From NCBI GenBank assembly GCA_902702965.1, contig CACRXP010000015.1, positions 157,010 to 221,009 of the forward strand: a stretch of DNA of 64,000 bases, read 5' to 3'. Origin of the DNA: Spirometra erinaceieuropaei. Its lineage: Eukaryota; Platyhelminthes; Cestoda; Diphyllobothriidea; Diphyllobothriidae. Position 1 is the stretch's first letter. Every line of letters starts with the position of its first letter. A model generated the notes under the pieces. The model was not told where the DNA came from. It saw only the letters and a program-made list of their open reading frames with translations, and did no database searches. A program made the translations under genes and the position numbers. Of the stretch, positions 47,168-59,240 are shown one piece after another.

Positions 47168-48049
47168 CAGTAGATGTGCTAACTCATAAAATGTCAACCA
47201 AAATTTCGAAATGCGTTCTCGTTTCGAAAAGACAAATTAAGTAGTGTTGTAAAACTAATCATGATGCAGCATAAATCTATAATGATCCAGTTACCTCAGG
47301 GTGTCGGCTTTCGAAAGAACTTATTTTCAGTTGCATGCAAGATCTATACACTGCAAAAAATGACTACTTAAGTAGTATGCAATTTTCTCATTGATTTTCG
47401 ATGCCCTTGAAAATTCAATTATATTTCATGGAAAACATGCATAAAAATATTCATTCTTTTACTTATTCGGTAGAAAATCACGTCTTCTTCCAATTTCATA
47501 CTCAAAAGAAGAGTATAATTGCATGCATTTCTCTACGGTGTTAAGAGGAGATCATATGAGGTTCATAAAATTAAGCAGTGAATTTGAGCAATGTTGTTAA
47601 CTTTACAAGCCACATTCGTAAATGCAGCTACATGACGTTTCATGAAGGCCATTTAGCGGTATTAAAAACCTCACAATTAGAAACCTTTTTAAAACCGAAT
47701 TATACGCTTCTTTTGAGTATGAAATTGGAATAAGACGTGATTTTCTACCGAATAAGTAAAAGAATGAATATTTTATGCATGTTTTCCATGAAATATAATT
47801 GAATTTTCAAGGGCATCGAAAATCAATGAGAAAATTGCATGCTACCAATGTAGTCATTTTTTGCAGAGTATAGATCTTGCATGCAGCCGAAAATAAGTTC
47901 ATTTGATTGCCAGCACTTTGAGGTAACTGGATCATTATAGATTTATGCTGCATCATGATTAGTTTTACAACACTACTTAATTTCTCTTTTCGAAACGAGA
48001 ACGCATTTCGAAATTTTAATTGACATTTTATGAGTTAGCACATCTACTG
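47168..48049. mobile_element. 882-bp MITE with inverted repeats of about 350 bp
   Basis: Left arm 47168-47520 and right arm 47698-48049 are reverse complements with scattered mismatches, around a 177-bp core. The ends read CAGTAGATGTGCTAACTCAT and its complement and are flanked by TA (47166-47167 and 48050-48051), a Tc1/mariner-type target duplication. The terminal motif is related to that of the MITEs at 6378 and 59241 (CAGT..GTG...TAACTCAT). No transposase is encoded. It lies just beside the PLE relic at 46215. Confidence 0.88.
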
Positions 48050-48051
48050 TA

Positions 48052-51000
48052 TGTGTCACCATCACCATTATCTGCGGCTGGCCCTGATGGAGGGTTTGAG
48101 TAAAAATCCGACACACCAGGCCAATAAATGTCGCCTTCCAGAGCTCACATTGTCTTCTTCTAAAAAAGACATTCCTTACACAAAAGTTATGTGCATATAT
48201 TATTCCCCCAACACTGCTTTTACGTTTTCATTCAACCGCATGCCTCCCATTTTTAAATGGATCTTTTATTTGACGCATTTTGGTGTATTTCTCCGTAATA
48301 AAGCATTTCTTACGAAAAAAGGCTTGTTATAAGTATTTACTACATACCAAATGGGTACTGCCTTGTTATCGACTGCTTGGGTTATAGCCGTCAGGTCTCA
48401 GAACAATTAACATCTGGGATAGAACCGAAAACTATGAAGAAACTTATCAAATCAAAGGTATAAATGCCTGTCGATATTTTGTATGTAGTATTGTAACAGA
48501 ATAATGCATTTCGTGAATCAACAGTGGCAGTTTTGCCTTAGAGGACTTTATTCTTTTGAAAAAAATGTGGTACCACAACCAAGCGAAACGTCCATTTTAA
48601 AATCTCGCTTAGAGGTGGGCATTCAAGCCACTAAAGAGATTTAGATTTCGAACGGGCCTTGATTCCCATTTGCGCAACCTGCTAGTACCTTCTGAGGTAT
48701 CTTGAATTTAAGGGAAAAGCTGCGCTCGTTATGTATCGATGTGCTCAGAAAAGGTCAGCTGCACACAGAAGGCAACTAAAACAAGCTTCACCAATCCATT
48801 CCGTCAAACGAAACCGTCGTAGGTGTTCGTGGCACTCCGTTAACTGCAATAGCTCGATTACCATATAAACGGGCTATACGAACCAGCGCCTTAGAAATTA
48901 ATAACAACCAAGGAAAGTGTTTGAAAGCAACCTTTAAATATTCCGATTGTGGAGACGCTGCAGATGCATAGACTTCCCTACATCCTCCGGCGAAATAACG
49001 CCTAAAAATGCATACCGACATCACAAAATTTCAGACAGGGATAACAATAGTTATTGAGAGACAAAAGCAGAAATATCACTAATGCATGTTTTGATTCATT
49101 TCGCATCGCTATCATTATCGTCAGCACTCTGAAACCTGTGGGATAAATATTGACGTGCATAACAACCTAAGATTATATGGTACGGCAAATATCCGATATC
49201 ATAATTTTGAGGAGGGTTCGACCTCTTTGATGACGGGGAAACGGGCATTTCTAAATAACACTGGGGACGCACATCTAAGTTCGGGTTAGCAAAAGTAGGA
49301 AGTCCAGGTCGGTAGTCTGAGGAACGTCAGCCAAAAAAGTCCCCCGATCCGGTGAACAATTCATTTTCCTCAGAGCACATCTACGTTTTTACTTTTGTTC
49401 TTTAGTCATTTACCTTTGAAACAGTAGTCGCAGCTGATTCTGACAGCTTGTTGTCAAAAAGGAACAGGTAAATTAGCCTTATTCTGGTGGATTTAGTGTT
49501 GGCTACGGGCATACTAAACTTACCGTCGCAGCGGTCAAGTAGAAGGGATGAATGTTTCTTAGACGTCCAATAATTAAACGGAATCAAGCATTGGCGTGAG
49601 AATTCAAAATAGTTTCCATTTCACAGAGTTTGACCAGCGACGCTCGTCACGGGGTTCCTACTTTATTACAAACACCAATAATAATTACAAAAATATATAA
49701 AGCTGATATTTTGTCTTATCATTTCGTTGGTCGTAAAAGTCCGGCATTGAAATATCGACTCACTATGTTGGAGGAAGACTAGCATGGATACATTCAAAAT
49801 GTAAATTCAGTCAAAGGACTCAAATATGGTATTCTCAATTTATTTGGCTTGAGCCCGCTGTTTATGTCACCGCCTTTAAATTTCTATTTAAAATATGGAC
49901 TAGCGTTGACAAGTATACGGAACAAGGGCAGTCATCGTTGCTATTCGAGAATGCAAAATGCAAGACCTATGTTAGGTGGATGTTTAATACTGAAGTCTTC
50001 TGCTCGCTCAAGAGCGTATAATTAGTAGTTTTTCGTTTTCAAATGCCATTTCTAAAAGGAGAACATATTAATAAATAAGTCGGTGAAAGTGTTAATCTTC
50101 ATAAATGTTTGATACTTGAAATGGCCAATAACTACAACCAGTACTACGAAAGATAACACAATTGGGGATGCGTCACAACACAATCTCAAGGACAATTGGG
50201 GAGGTAGTGGGGAAATACGGTTGATTCACTCGCTTATATTTACAACTCTATACACGTAAACCTTTGCGGTATGTTGACAACTTTATTACGATTCCTTTAT
50301 ATAGCAGAGACTCCTCATCCCTAGGCGCACTGATTAATTACGTTCGTTCGATGAAAATATTCACCATTCACGTATTATTGACCTTTTCATTGTTGAGAGC
50401 AGAGTAAAAGCACCTTCGTGGAGAAAAACGGACATATTCAGTGACTAACCTCGTTTGATAATCAATATTTTCAAGAAACAGCTGAAGATTGTTAATGTAG
50501 TACTTATCTCCATTATGAATTCCTGGCACCAAAACTAAGATTAAACGCACGAGTTCGTCAATGTTTCATAAACCTCATTCGTTTTCACTTCCATAAATGC
50601 ATCTATAATTTCGTTAAGTTCATTGAATAACATGCTTTCGACACCGGGTCATCCTTTTCTGTTTTATTCAGGCTAACTAAATAGGTAGGAACCCCGCTGT
50701 CATCAGGGGTGCCATATGCATTGAACTTGCCTCTTACCCCTTCCCTGTCCAGAGGACTTCATGGAGAACTTGACCTTTCTTTTACAGACCATTCTTTCTT
50801 GTCGACTTACTAATAAGTTTGCCCTTTCCAAGCGATGAAGACCACCACTGTTTCGGAGAGGGCACAGTGATGACTTAAGCGTTAATTTTTTTTTATTGTG
50901 AAGTAGATTTGCGCCGCACCCCCACCTTCCCTGTCTTCGAAGCCTCCTCCTATTGAAACAGTAAAAGAACGTCAAGGAAACGGGAGGTGGGCGCGGACGC

Positions 51001-51058
51001 AGCGGTTGAAGGGAGTGGGACGAGGTACACTCGCCTGCCACGCACATGTTGGTACCCA

Positions 51059-51060
<2 letters not shown>
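48052..51060. other. No recognisable feature
   Basis: AT-rich over most of its length, with short frames only. The frame at 50703-51137 on the minus strand contains the AC repeat as a VCVC run and is not a gene. No transposon end or RNA motif was recognised. Confidence 0.45.
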
Positions 51061-51096
<36 letters not shown>

Positions 51097-51106
51097 CACA
51101 CACACC
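51061..51106. repeat. (CA)n microsatellite
   Basis: An almost pure CA run of 46 bases with one AA interruption. Confidence 0.95.
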
Positions 51107-51889
51107 AGTCTTCGCTGAGGGAGTTCGAATGCCGCATGAGTTAACGTGCCAAAAAGGTCACTTTACGAGTGAACCATTGCAGACTGGCCCTCAGTCAGCA
51201 GGAGGTCCAAGTTTTCCCGTAGGCCGAAAGCGCCTAAAGTCCCAACTTTTAGCTTGCCTCTATATCGAAAAAGGACGCTTGCCTGTTTGTAGTGGAGGAA
51301 CTAAATTTTTATCCCGAACTGACTTCAGCTGCATGTAGTCTACCTTTGCTTATGACAGTAACAAGGATTCAAGTTGACTAGAGATAAGGTTGACCGCGGT
51401 AACTGACGGCGACTAAAATCTCTATACAACGCAATTCATAAGCATGCCAACGCAAAACACTACATGTTTACGGAAAATGCAGAGCTCACACGCTTTTTCT
51501 GTCATTTACTACGAGATATCTGATGTTGGGAAAATATACGAAATGCACTCGTTGGTTATATATCCGTTTGGAGTTTTGAAACAGTTGTTCTTTCCGACGA
51601 CTATGCCCACACGAGTAGCCTAATTAACATTTTAGATAACGTTATTGATGACATTAACTTCTGAATGCTTGTTCACTGTTAGGAACTCCGTGAGCATTAC
51701 TAGCAGTTTGTCTCAAGGTATCCCACCACGCCGTTGCGGGTCATCATACTCTTATCGTCGTTGGGTAAAACGAATGCATTAGTTCTGCTCTCACTGCAAT
51801 CTAGGCCGACGTATTACCTTGCGGAAATGTATTTAGAAGTAGTATTACTTCATAGATTCTTTGACAGATTTTGAATAATTAATATTAAC
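51107..51889. other. No recognisable feature
   Basis: Short frames only, none with a motif. The stretch leads into the tRNA-like palindrome. Confidence 0.45.
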
Positions 51890-51909
51890 CCAACTGTGAA
51901 AAACTCGGC

Positions 51910-51989
51910 GCCTCGTTGGGATTCTAACCCACGCAGTAAGGTAAAGGCTTTAGTACAGCCAACGCCCTCACCATCTGAGCTACGAGACC
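51910..51989 (-). tRNA. tRNA-like sequence (pseudo-tRNA or SINE head)
   Basis: Read on the minus strand: GTCTCGT pairs with ACGAGGC as acceptor stem (one G-U), box A TAGCTCAGATGG is near perfect, a seven-base anticodon loop GTACTAA is closed by GGCT/AGCC, and box B is GGTTAGAATCC with A for the usual C. The loop would give an anticodon ACT. An extra 13 bases lie between anticodon stem and T stem. The T stem has one mismatch. It is more likely a tRNA-derived repeat than a working tRNA gene. Confidence 0.5.
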
Positions 51990-52130
51990 CCGCCGGACGA
52001 CGCGATTCTAATCACATTTGAGTAAAGTTACCCGCCCAACCTACTGCAACGTCTGGAATCCATTAAATCTGATACAGTAGGTTGGGCGGTAACTTGACCC
52101 AAATGTGACTAAACTCACGTCTTCCGGCGG

Positions 52131-52210
52131 TGTCTCGTAGCTCAGGTGGTGAGAGCGTTGGCTGTACTAAAAACTTCCCCTTACTGCGTGGGTTAGAATC
52201 CCACCGAGGC
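52131..52210 (+). tRNA. tRNA-like sequence, mirror copy (pseudo-tRNA)
   Basis: Same design as the minus-strand copy, with an intact T stem (GTGGG/CCCAC) and box A TAGCTCAGGTGG. The 3' half of the anticodon stem is changed (AAAC for AGCC) and the acceptor stem has a mismatch. As the two copies have lost different stems, neither looks functional. Confidence 0.5.
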
Positions 52211-52230
52211 GCCGAGTTTTTCACAGTTGG

Positions 52231-54676
52231 ATCAATGGAAATAGTATTAATGTTTCTTTCTTATCAGGCATTTCATATGAGCCAAACGTTTGCACAGGTA
52301 AAAACTTAATGAGGTAGGTTACCCCAAAAAATCGATTTAAAAGGCGCTGGGTGGAATCGAAATAAAATACAAGGGCCCATTTGTTAAGTAATGTAATTAC
52401 CCACGGAAATGTTTGATGTTGCCAACCACAGGTTATCCATGAGAACATACCCTTTGGCGCTTTATTTAGAACAATTAATTAGGCGCGAAGTGCTGTTTGC
52501 TAAAAGTAACTTTTTTTTAAAACAAATGACTTGCGGTGAAGAACGGTCATAGCGAATACTTAATTGGACTTTTTGTGTTCTCTCACAGAGCTTAAAGAAG
52601 TTTGAAGGTGAAATGGACTAACCTAAGGCTAATTTTAAATTAGCGGTATTCTCGGAACCCCGCAAGCAGATCGGTGTAGCACTGAAAGAAACTAGTTTTA
52701 ATATCACAGTTCTTTTTTTAAACATTTCATCTGGAAATAGGGTGAGGTACAGACCGAAAATATAACTGCCATTTTTAAGTGGAGAGATTCTGGAGCATTC
52801 ATAAGTTAAAAGCTGTTTTGAATCAGGATTTTCCGTAAAAGGGAGAATAATTCCTTTTTCACCACCTCAGGCGCCCATATTTTTGGGAGTGAGGAGAATC
52901 AATCGTGTTATGCCCATTGACAGTTAGTCGTTGACGCCAAATTCAGATAAGAAGCATGTTTAGGGAAAAATGACGCATATCGGATAAGAATGAACTTTAT
53001 TCGTTTGGGCAGCCTCACATTTATTCAAAAAGAATGAGTGCCGGATCAGCCTTTACCTTTTTCTCTCCCCTATTCATACTTATGCTTGAATTGACAGAGT
53101 TTTATTTGCCACGTGGGCGAAATTTATTTGCGCCTGTCCGTTTTGAAAACTACCTAAGGTTCTCATGCAAATATGTATAATCTAACTCTGTATATTTGAT
53201 GGCCTACCTCGTGAAATACCCCTAATCTAACGTGAAATTACTAATCGCTTTGATCTCAGTTCAAACGTACAAGTCAAATGCGTAATGTCCAGGCAAGTAC
53301 TCGGGTTCTTGTTAAGCAAACTCCTCCGTTTTTGCACTGTTTGATGTGCTATAAATTAGAGCAGAGATTATTTCGCTTGATTTTGCTGACTGAGCTGTTC
53401 TAGAAATAAAAGTCTCAGAACGTCCATATACCGACAGGCTGGTCAGTGATTAGTAAACTTGAATTGATTTGGCGCGCGCATTTATAAACGCACAACTTTA
53501 TATAGATACACATTAGAAGGGCTTTTCTTCTACTAGATTTATTTGCGGTTTTTCTGATGGTGGATTACGTTGAGCTCCAGATCGTACTTGAGATATCAGT
53601 GGACGCTTTCCGATTTTCAGCGTCTTCAATCGGCTGTCCCCAAAGAGAGGTTTTACACTACGTATTTGTCAAAACCTTACAAATAAGATGCTTCTTAAAG
53701 GCATTCACCAAAGCAGCGATTGCCTGAGCGTTTTTTTCCGTGGAGTTGACTGTTTGACCCGTCCAAACAATAAGTTCTGTTGTCGAAAAATGAACGGGCA
53801 CAAAAAATGTAGACAGAAAATATACTTTCAAAAATATATATTTAATGAGTAACCTATTTAAAGTGCTTCAATACTGTATTTTGTTGACGGATGTCTACAT
53901 AATTCCCCCTTTTCCGCGAGAAAAACGAGAAAGATAATTGACAACTTTGGCGTTTTTTTATTTTCGCGAAAAATGTTGATAGTTTTTCCGTCATTAACAG
54001 GAGAACCTACTTTTCTCCTTTAATTTTTACTTACATTTAGTCTTTGTCCCAGGAGTATTGAACGCACAGAACGGCATTCATGTACATACTAGCATATTGT
54101 ACGGATGGTCAAATTTTGCCCGTTCCGTTTCTAACTTACGTATAAGCAAAAATTAGACCGAACAGAATGTATTTCCCATATGTCCAGCATGTGGAATGGC
54201 CATTCAATGATGGCCATTTTGGTGGTCACTCATAAATAATTCGCAAATTACAGGACAATGTCGGTCTGTTTAAGTAAAACATTGCTTGTGGATGTTATTA
54301 CTGCGATAAGGTGGGCGAAAGCACACAGATTTGCACTTTCCAAAATCGCCGAAACATCCGGCTTTGTTCAAAAATAACCCCTTTGATCAGGACCTGCTTT
54401 TCAAGCGCGGCAAGTTCAGTTTGGTTAACCTTTCCTCAAAAAGAAAAACGTACTCACATTCGCGAACTATCTCTAAGACTGTCATTAACATGTGAAATTG
54501 TCCAAAAACAGGGTAACGTAGGTTTCCGCTTGAATTTATAAAATGTTTGCCTGACAAAATTGCTTAGGCACATATTCTCCATGACAAAAAACGATTTCTG
54601 GAAGCGGCCGAGCTAATGAGCAAAAACCGTTACGTTTTAGGTGTTTCAAAACTACTATACCAGTTCTCGTCATCAT
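52231..54676. other. No recognisable feature
   Basis: AT-rich, with only short frames. I looked for the partner end of the MITE terminus at 54677-54701 on this side and did not find it. Confidence 0.45.
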
Positions 54677-54701
54677 GTTTCATGAGTTAGGTCACATACT
54701 G
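54677..54701. mobile_element. Solitary MITE end
   Basis: GTTTCATGAGTTAGGTCACA followed by TACTG is a good copy of the right-hand terminus of the elements at 6378 and 59241. The flanking TA is not preserved (AC follows). No matching left end was found nearby, so it is probably a remnant. Confidence 0.55.
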
Positions 54702-57700
54702 ACATAGAAATTGCATTTTTGATTACTGAGTTCAAAATGCATTAAGACGACTCTCGTGGGAGAGCGCTGCGCATCATCCGTGTTTGTGAGTTGGGAACTG
54801 ACGAGGGCAAGTGAGGCTGGAACGACCGTCGTTAGCTTTCTATCAACCAGCGACAGACTAGGAAGATATCAAACATGAAGTCGGATCCGTTTAGGAATTC
54901 AGTGGAGCACCATATCAGTTAAGCCATGCGATCATGCTCTGCCGGTTGCTATCTACATTTTCCAAAGTATATGGAGAAGCATTCGTAGCCGGCGGCAAGT
55001 GGTAAAGAATCGCAAAATAGTGTTGACAAAAGCAAAGCGATAAACTGGAACGCACGCACTTCATTTCGTGCTCAGTTCGGATGGGTGAGATATGAATATT
55101 TCCAATGAGACCAAATAGGTTCTGAGGCCATGTCTTAACCGGTAAGGGCAAGTGTGAGACTGAGTACAGGCGAAATGGGCGATTTTTCACAGGCGATGAA
55201 AAAAAATTAGTGCGCGTTTTTAGTACATTTTTTAGGGCAATTCTCGTCGGCCAGAATTTATTGTTGTAAGCAACCAAAACGCAGCCGTTGCCGCTAATAC
55301 CCTTTGCGTCTTTTATTGCTCCTGGTGGAAAATTTCAATTTCTAGAGCCACCGACATCTCAATCAGGGCCTTTACCTCGCGGATGCAATAAGTAATCAGG
55401 GGTTGTCTAGGTCATCGGGTCAGGCTGTGATTCTACAAAGGACAAGCTGATAATTCTGACTTTTATTGCCTTAAATTATGACCCCATCCAAAGGAATTTT
55501 TAACGACTATCGAATTTCGTTTGTGAATTTACTGTTCATCCCGATATGTGCATGTTTTTGTTGTACAATTCGATACCTGCAAAATATCTTTGTACCACTT
55601 ATAAAGGCGGATATAGGCTACCAAAATCACATAAACCACATAGCAGGGGACTACATTTTCCTGTACTTAGAGTCTTGCACCAACTCCTCGTGAGGTCCAG
55701 TGGCACTAGACAAGTATATTAAAATGGAATTAGGATTACGTGTGAAATTACTGCATGTCGCAGTTGTGGTATGGGCAAGCGTGTCTAGATACGTTTTGGC
55801 GATTTAGCCTGTATAAAACTTCAAAAAAGTCTGGGAAGTCCCTATTTAATGTAGTCTCTGCTAGCCAAAAAACGGTGAGGAACTTTAGGCCTTACAGGGA
55901 CGTGGAACAGCCATTAGTAGATAACCAATGCTCATCTGCACACACTTTCCCCTAATTTCAGAAACTGTCCCAGTCGAAACTTGGTGGATAATACAGTGGC
56001 GCGTTCCGCAATCTGACGAAGCTTAAGCAACAATTTTCCCGAAATAATTTTAGACGCGAAATGTCAAGACATATCCTCTTACAGCTTACTCGACGATTCT
56101 TTTACCAATCGACTACGGGAGACTACGCCATTCAACACAGTTTATAATTATTCAGGCAAGAAACAAAGTGGATGTGCACCTGAAAACGCCGTTTACACAC
56201 AGATGTTTTCAGAAATGGTGTGTATTAGCAATTTTCCAAACGTTTACTAGGTTATGCTGGGCGAATTTCTGGGTAGATGACTTTGAAGACAGTCTCGACT
56301 GCAATTTAGCATGAAGAATTACTAAAAGTATTAAGTAGCAGGGTTGAGTGAAAGGAAAGGCGGATTGGGCCTCTCGTTAAAAAGCAATGTGTAAGACTCC
56401 ATCACTTTTTTAGATGGGGAAAAGCTTTTGACCAGAGGTTATTCGCCAAAGTTAATGATCTAGAACACGTCACGTTTCAGGTGTACACCAGCCACTAAAT
56501 TCAGAAGTTCTCAGAGCAAGCTTGCGACACAGTTTTATGAATCGAAGCATTGCCTAAATCGAATTCTGTGTAGGACGACTTTCAAGAAGTTTCTAACATG
56601 ATGTAAAGGCAAAAAAGATGACCTTGCAGAAGAGCCCCACTGAGACGAGAGCTGAAATAAGCACAAGGTGACGGGGCCTCTTCCCTCCACATTATTGAAT
56701 AAAATTAAGCAAACTATACAACCCAGTTCAGGGTCGACTGGAAGAACAGACACCTTGCCGACGTGCAGGATGTATAACTCTAGTGGACATGATCAACAAG
56801 GAAGCGTTTACTTATGGGGCAGTAAAGTTTTAAGGGGGGAGCATTTTAGGCTTGCCAGGGTATTGCTAAATTTGCACTTCCACCCTTATAAACGGAAGGC
56901 CCCAAGGGGCAGGTGCGAATGGGAGCAGCGACTACTGAAACACTACTTCAATTTGCTTAAGGTTTTGAATTCTGACAAGAACCGAGCCTCGCAACCAGCT
57001 GCAGTTAAAAATAAAGGAATTACAGGGGTATGGATCCGCCATACAACTGCACAACCATATATGTGAAATAAACTCTCACATTCACCACAGATGGTCGTAG
57101 TTAGTGCTGTATTTGACATCTATCTACTTTAGTCACTGAATTATGATAAATCTGCGATTATTGAAGGTCACAAGGTAACTACCTTCATTTTCCTACCAAC
57201 TATTTGGTTTCAGTCGCGCTACGGTTTGTTACTCATCCTGATATCCTTTGAAGTCCCTGACGCAGGTTCCCGCTCTTTAGTTTGAATACATACACGAATA
57301 CACAACTTCTATTATACTTCCGGCTACTCACTGGAACGGCTGTGTATTTCTGAGTCAGCAACTTTAGTTTTATTCCAAAAGATGATTCAAATTTTATGGA
57401 AGATAAAGCCTACGTTTTATTACAGAAGGCTTACTAAGGGCCGCCAAAGGCAATTAGACATCAATAAATAAGCGAATTTAAGTTAGATTTGGCTGGTTCA
57501 GGAAGACCTTTGGTCCATCTGTGCAAGTTTCCATGACACGCACCGCTGCTTTAAGAAGTCTTCAAGGCCAGTACTCACCGTTTCAGAATTATGATGGCGG
57601 CTTTTGCAGGTCAGGTAGTCATGCAGCAAGAATTCATCCTCTACTGCAGTTTGGCAGTAACTGTTCAATCCAGACAACCTCAATTACTTCCTTTTGCAGG

Positions 57701-59238
57701 TTACACCATACGTCAGTCTGGGGACGAGCCAGCTAGTTTGGCCGCATATGGCTTTATTCTTTCAAACGTCCCAATGCCCGGTAGTGTTTGCCTTCTTCAA
57801 AGGAGAACCTTGAGAGATGAGAGAAACAGAAGTACGATTTAGTATCAGTGTGATCAACTCTTGTGACGGAAAATTTGCCATTTTCTCAAAACACTGGCCT
57901 AGCAAAAAATTTGGCTGTAACAGGGAACCACATGATTTTTGTGTGACCTTTACTATAAGACTTCAGTGGATAGCTTCACTAGGCAATTTTTCTGACGAGA
58001 CAAACAGCCGGCAAAAATGGGGCACAGGTATCAAGACAACCCGCCTTTGAAGACTGGCATGAGGGAAAGCACATTTGTTTATATGAAACGCCTCCACTGA
58101 CATTAGACGGGACTAAGGCGGATGAGCCAAGTCTCGGAAACTCTACCCATTATACTTAAGCACCACCGATATCGGCAAAAAGTCAAATAACTGACGTTTG
58201 GCATTAAAAGATTTTTTGGAGACAATTGCCTGTATCCCGGCGTGCACGTTTCAGAAATGAGAAGCTATATTAAGCGTTAACCCATGTAATCAATGATATT
58301 TTTGAATGAAATGAGGGGTTGTTCCAAAGTCTTGAGCATTTTTGACAGATTCTTGTAAACAGAAGAGAGCACATAATACAGACACCAGTCCCTATTGACT
58401 AACGCAATTATTTAAAACAAGGGATGATTTGTTTAACCAATCCCGTAGACAGTCAAGTAGGGAGACGTTGGGCAGATGTTGTATCTATGGGAAATCCCTG
58501 TTGTTGACTGCCATATTTTTACTTGTATGCGATAAACCTTTATGACCTTATATATCATGCCAGAAACGGCTTAGCTATACCATGTGATCGACCTGGCTGA
58601 CATAACTGTTGGCGTTGGCACTGAGCTGGAGTCGTAGGGTAAAAAGAGGATGATATCAGAATGAAGTCAAAAAATTATGAAAATGGCCAGACATAATTTG
58701 CGGGCCAAAAAGAAATGAATTCCTTCAGAGGAATTCGCAGAAGTTTTTTAAAATAGAAGACTAAAATTTATTCCCCGTCCAAGACGTTGCAAGAGAACCG
58801 TGCCTATATCACGTAATGGGGGTCGCTCGTCGTCATAGTAAGGACGTGCTAAAGGGTTGTCAGCGTCAGCGAACACCTCAAGTGAGTTTAAATACCAACA
58901 CAAATGACAACTCAGCTGGCCGTCTTAAATGAGTCGATGGGCAGATGATAAGGATGTTGACTCCGGCGCTCTGATCATAGAACTGGCAGGCATCTGGGAT
59001 TCATCCGCTAAGGCTGGCGGTTAGATATTTGCGGTGGAATGTTCTGATCGCATTGACCATGGACTTCGGCCGTCCTACTAAATTCGAAACCATGTGATGG
59101 GTCACACAGTTGGGCGGAAATTTGGCAAACACCCACTTTACGAATTTTGCGACCTCACCGAAACTTGACCGCGTCTCATGCAATCGGTGAACATTTGGAA
59201 AGTTTTGGACTCGCTGCATGAATGCCTGCAAATGAAGC
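54702..59238. other. No assignable gene
   Basis: Frames of 110-132 codons at 54915-55277 (minus) and 56668-57066 (plus) have no recognisable domain, and frames at 57521-58050 overlap each other. No splice-supported exon, RNA gene or repeat pair was found. Confidence 0.4.
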
Positions 59239-59240
59239 TA

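Larger units (their letters stand above)
51890..52230. repeat. 341-bp palindrome of two tRNA-like units
   Basis: The arms 51890-52046 and 52075-52230 are reverse complements with some mismatches around a 28-bp loop. Each arm has the same layout: an outer CCAACTGTGAAAAACTCGGC, a tRNA-like segment, a G/C-rich linker, then CCGCCCAACCTACTG near the loop. Either one SINE was duplicated in inverted orientation, or the unit moves as a palindrome. No target duplication was recognised. Confidence 0.85.

Noticed and set aside
50703..51338. Frames of 110-144 codons on both strands around the CA repeat
   Set aside because: The frames are held open by the microsatellite and contain VCVC or THTH runs.
56668..57066. 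Plus-strand frame of 132 codons
   Set aside because: No motif, no splice evidence, and length within what random AT-moderate DNA gives over 64 kb.
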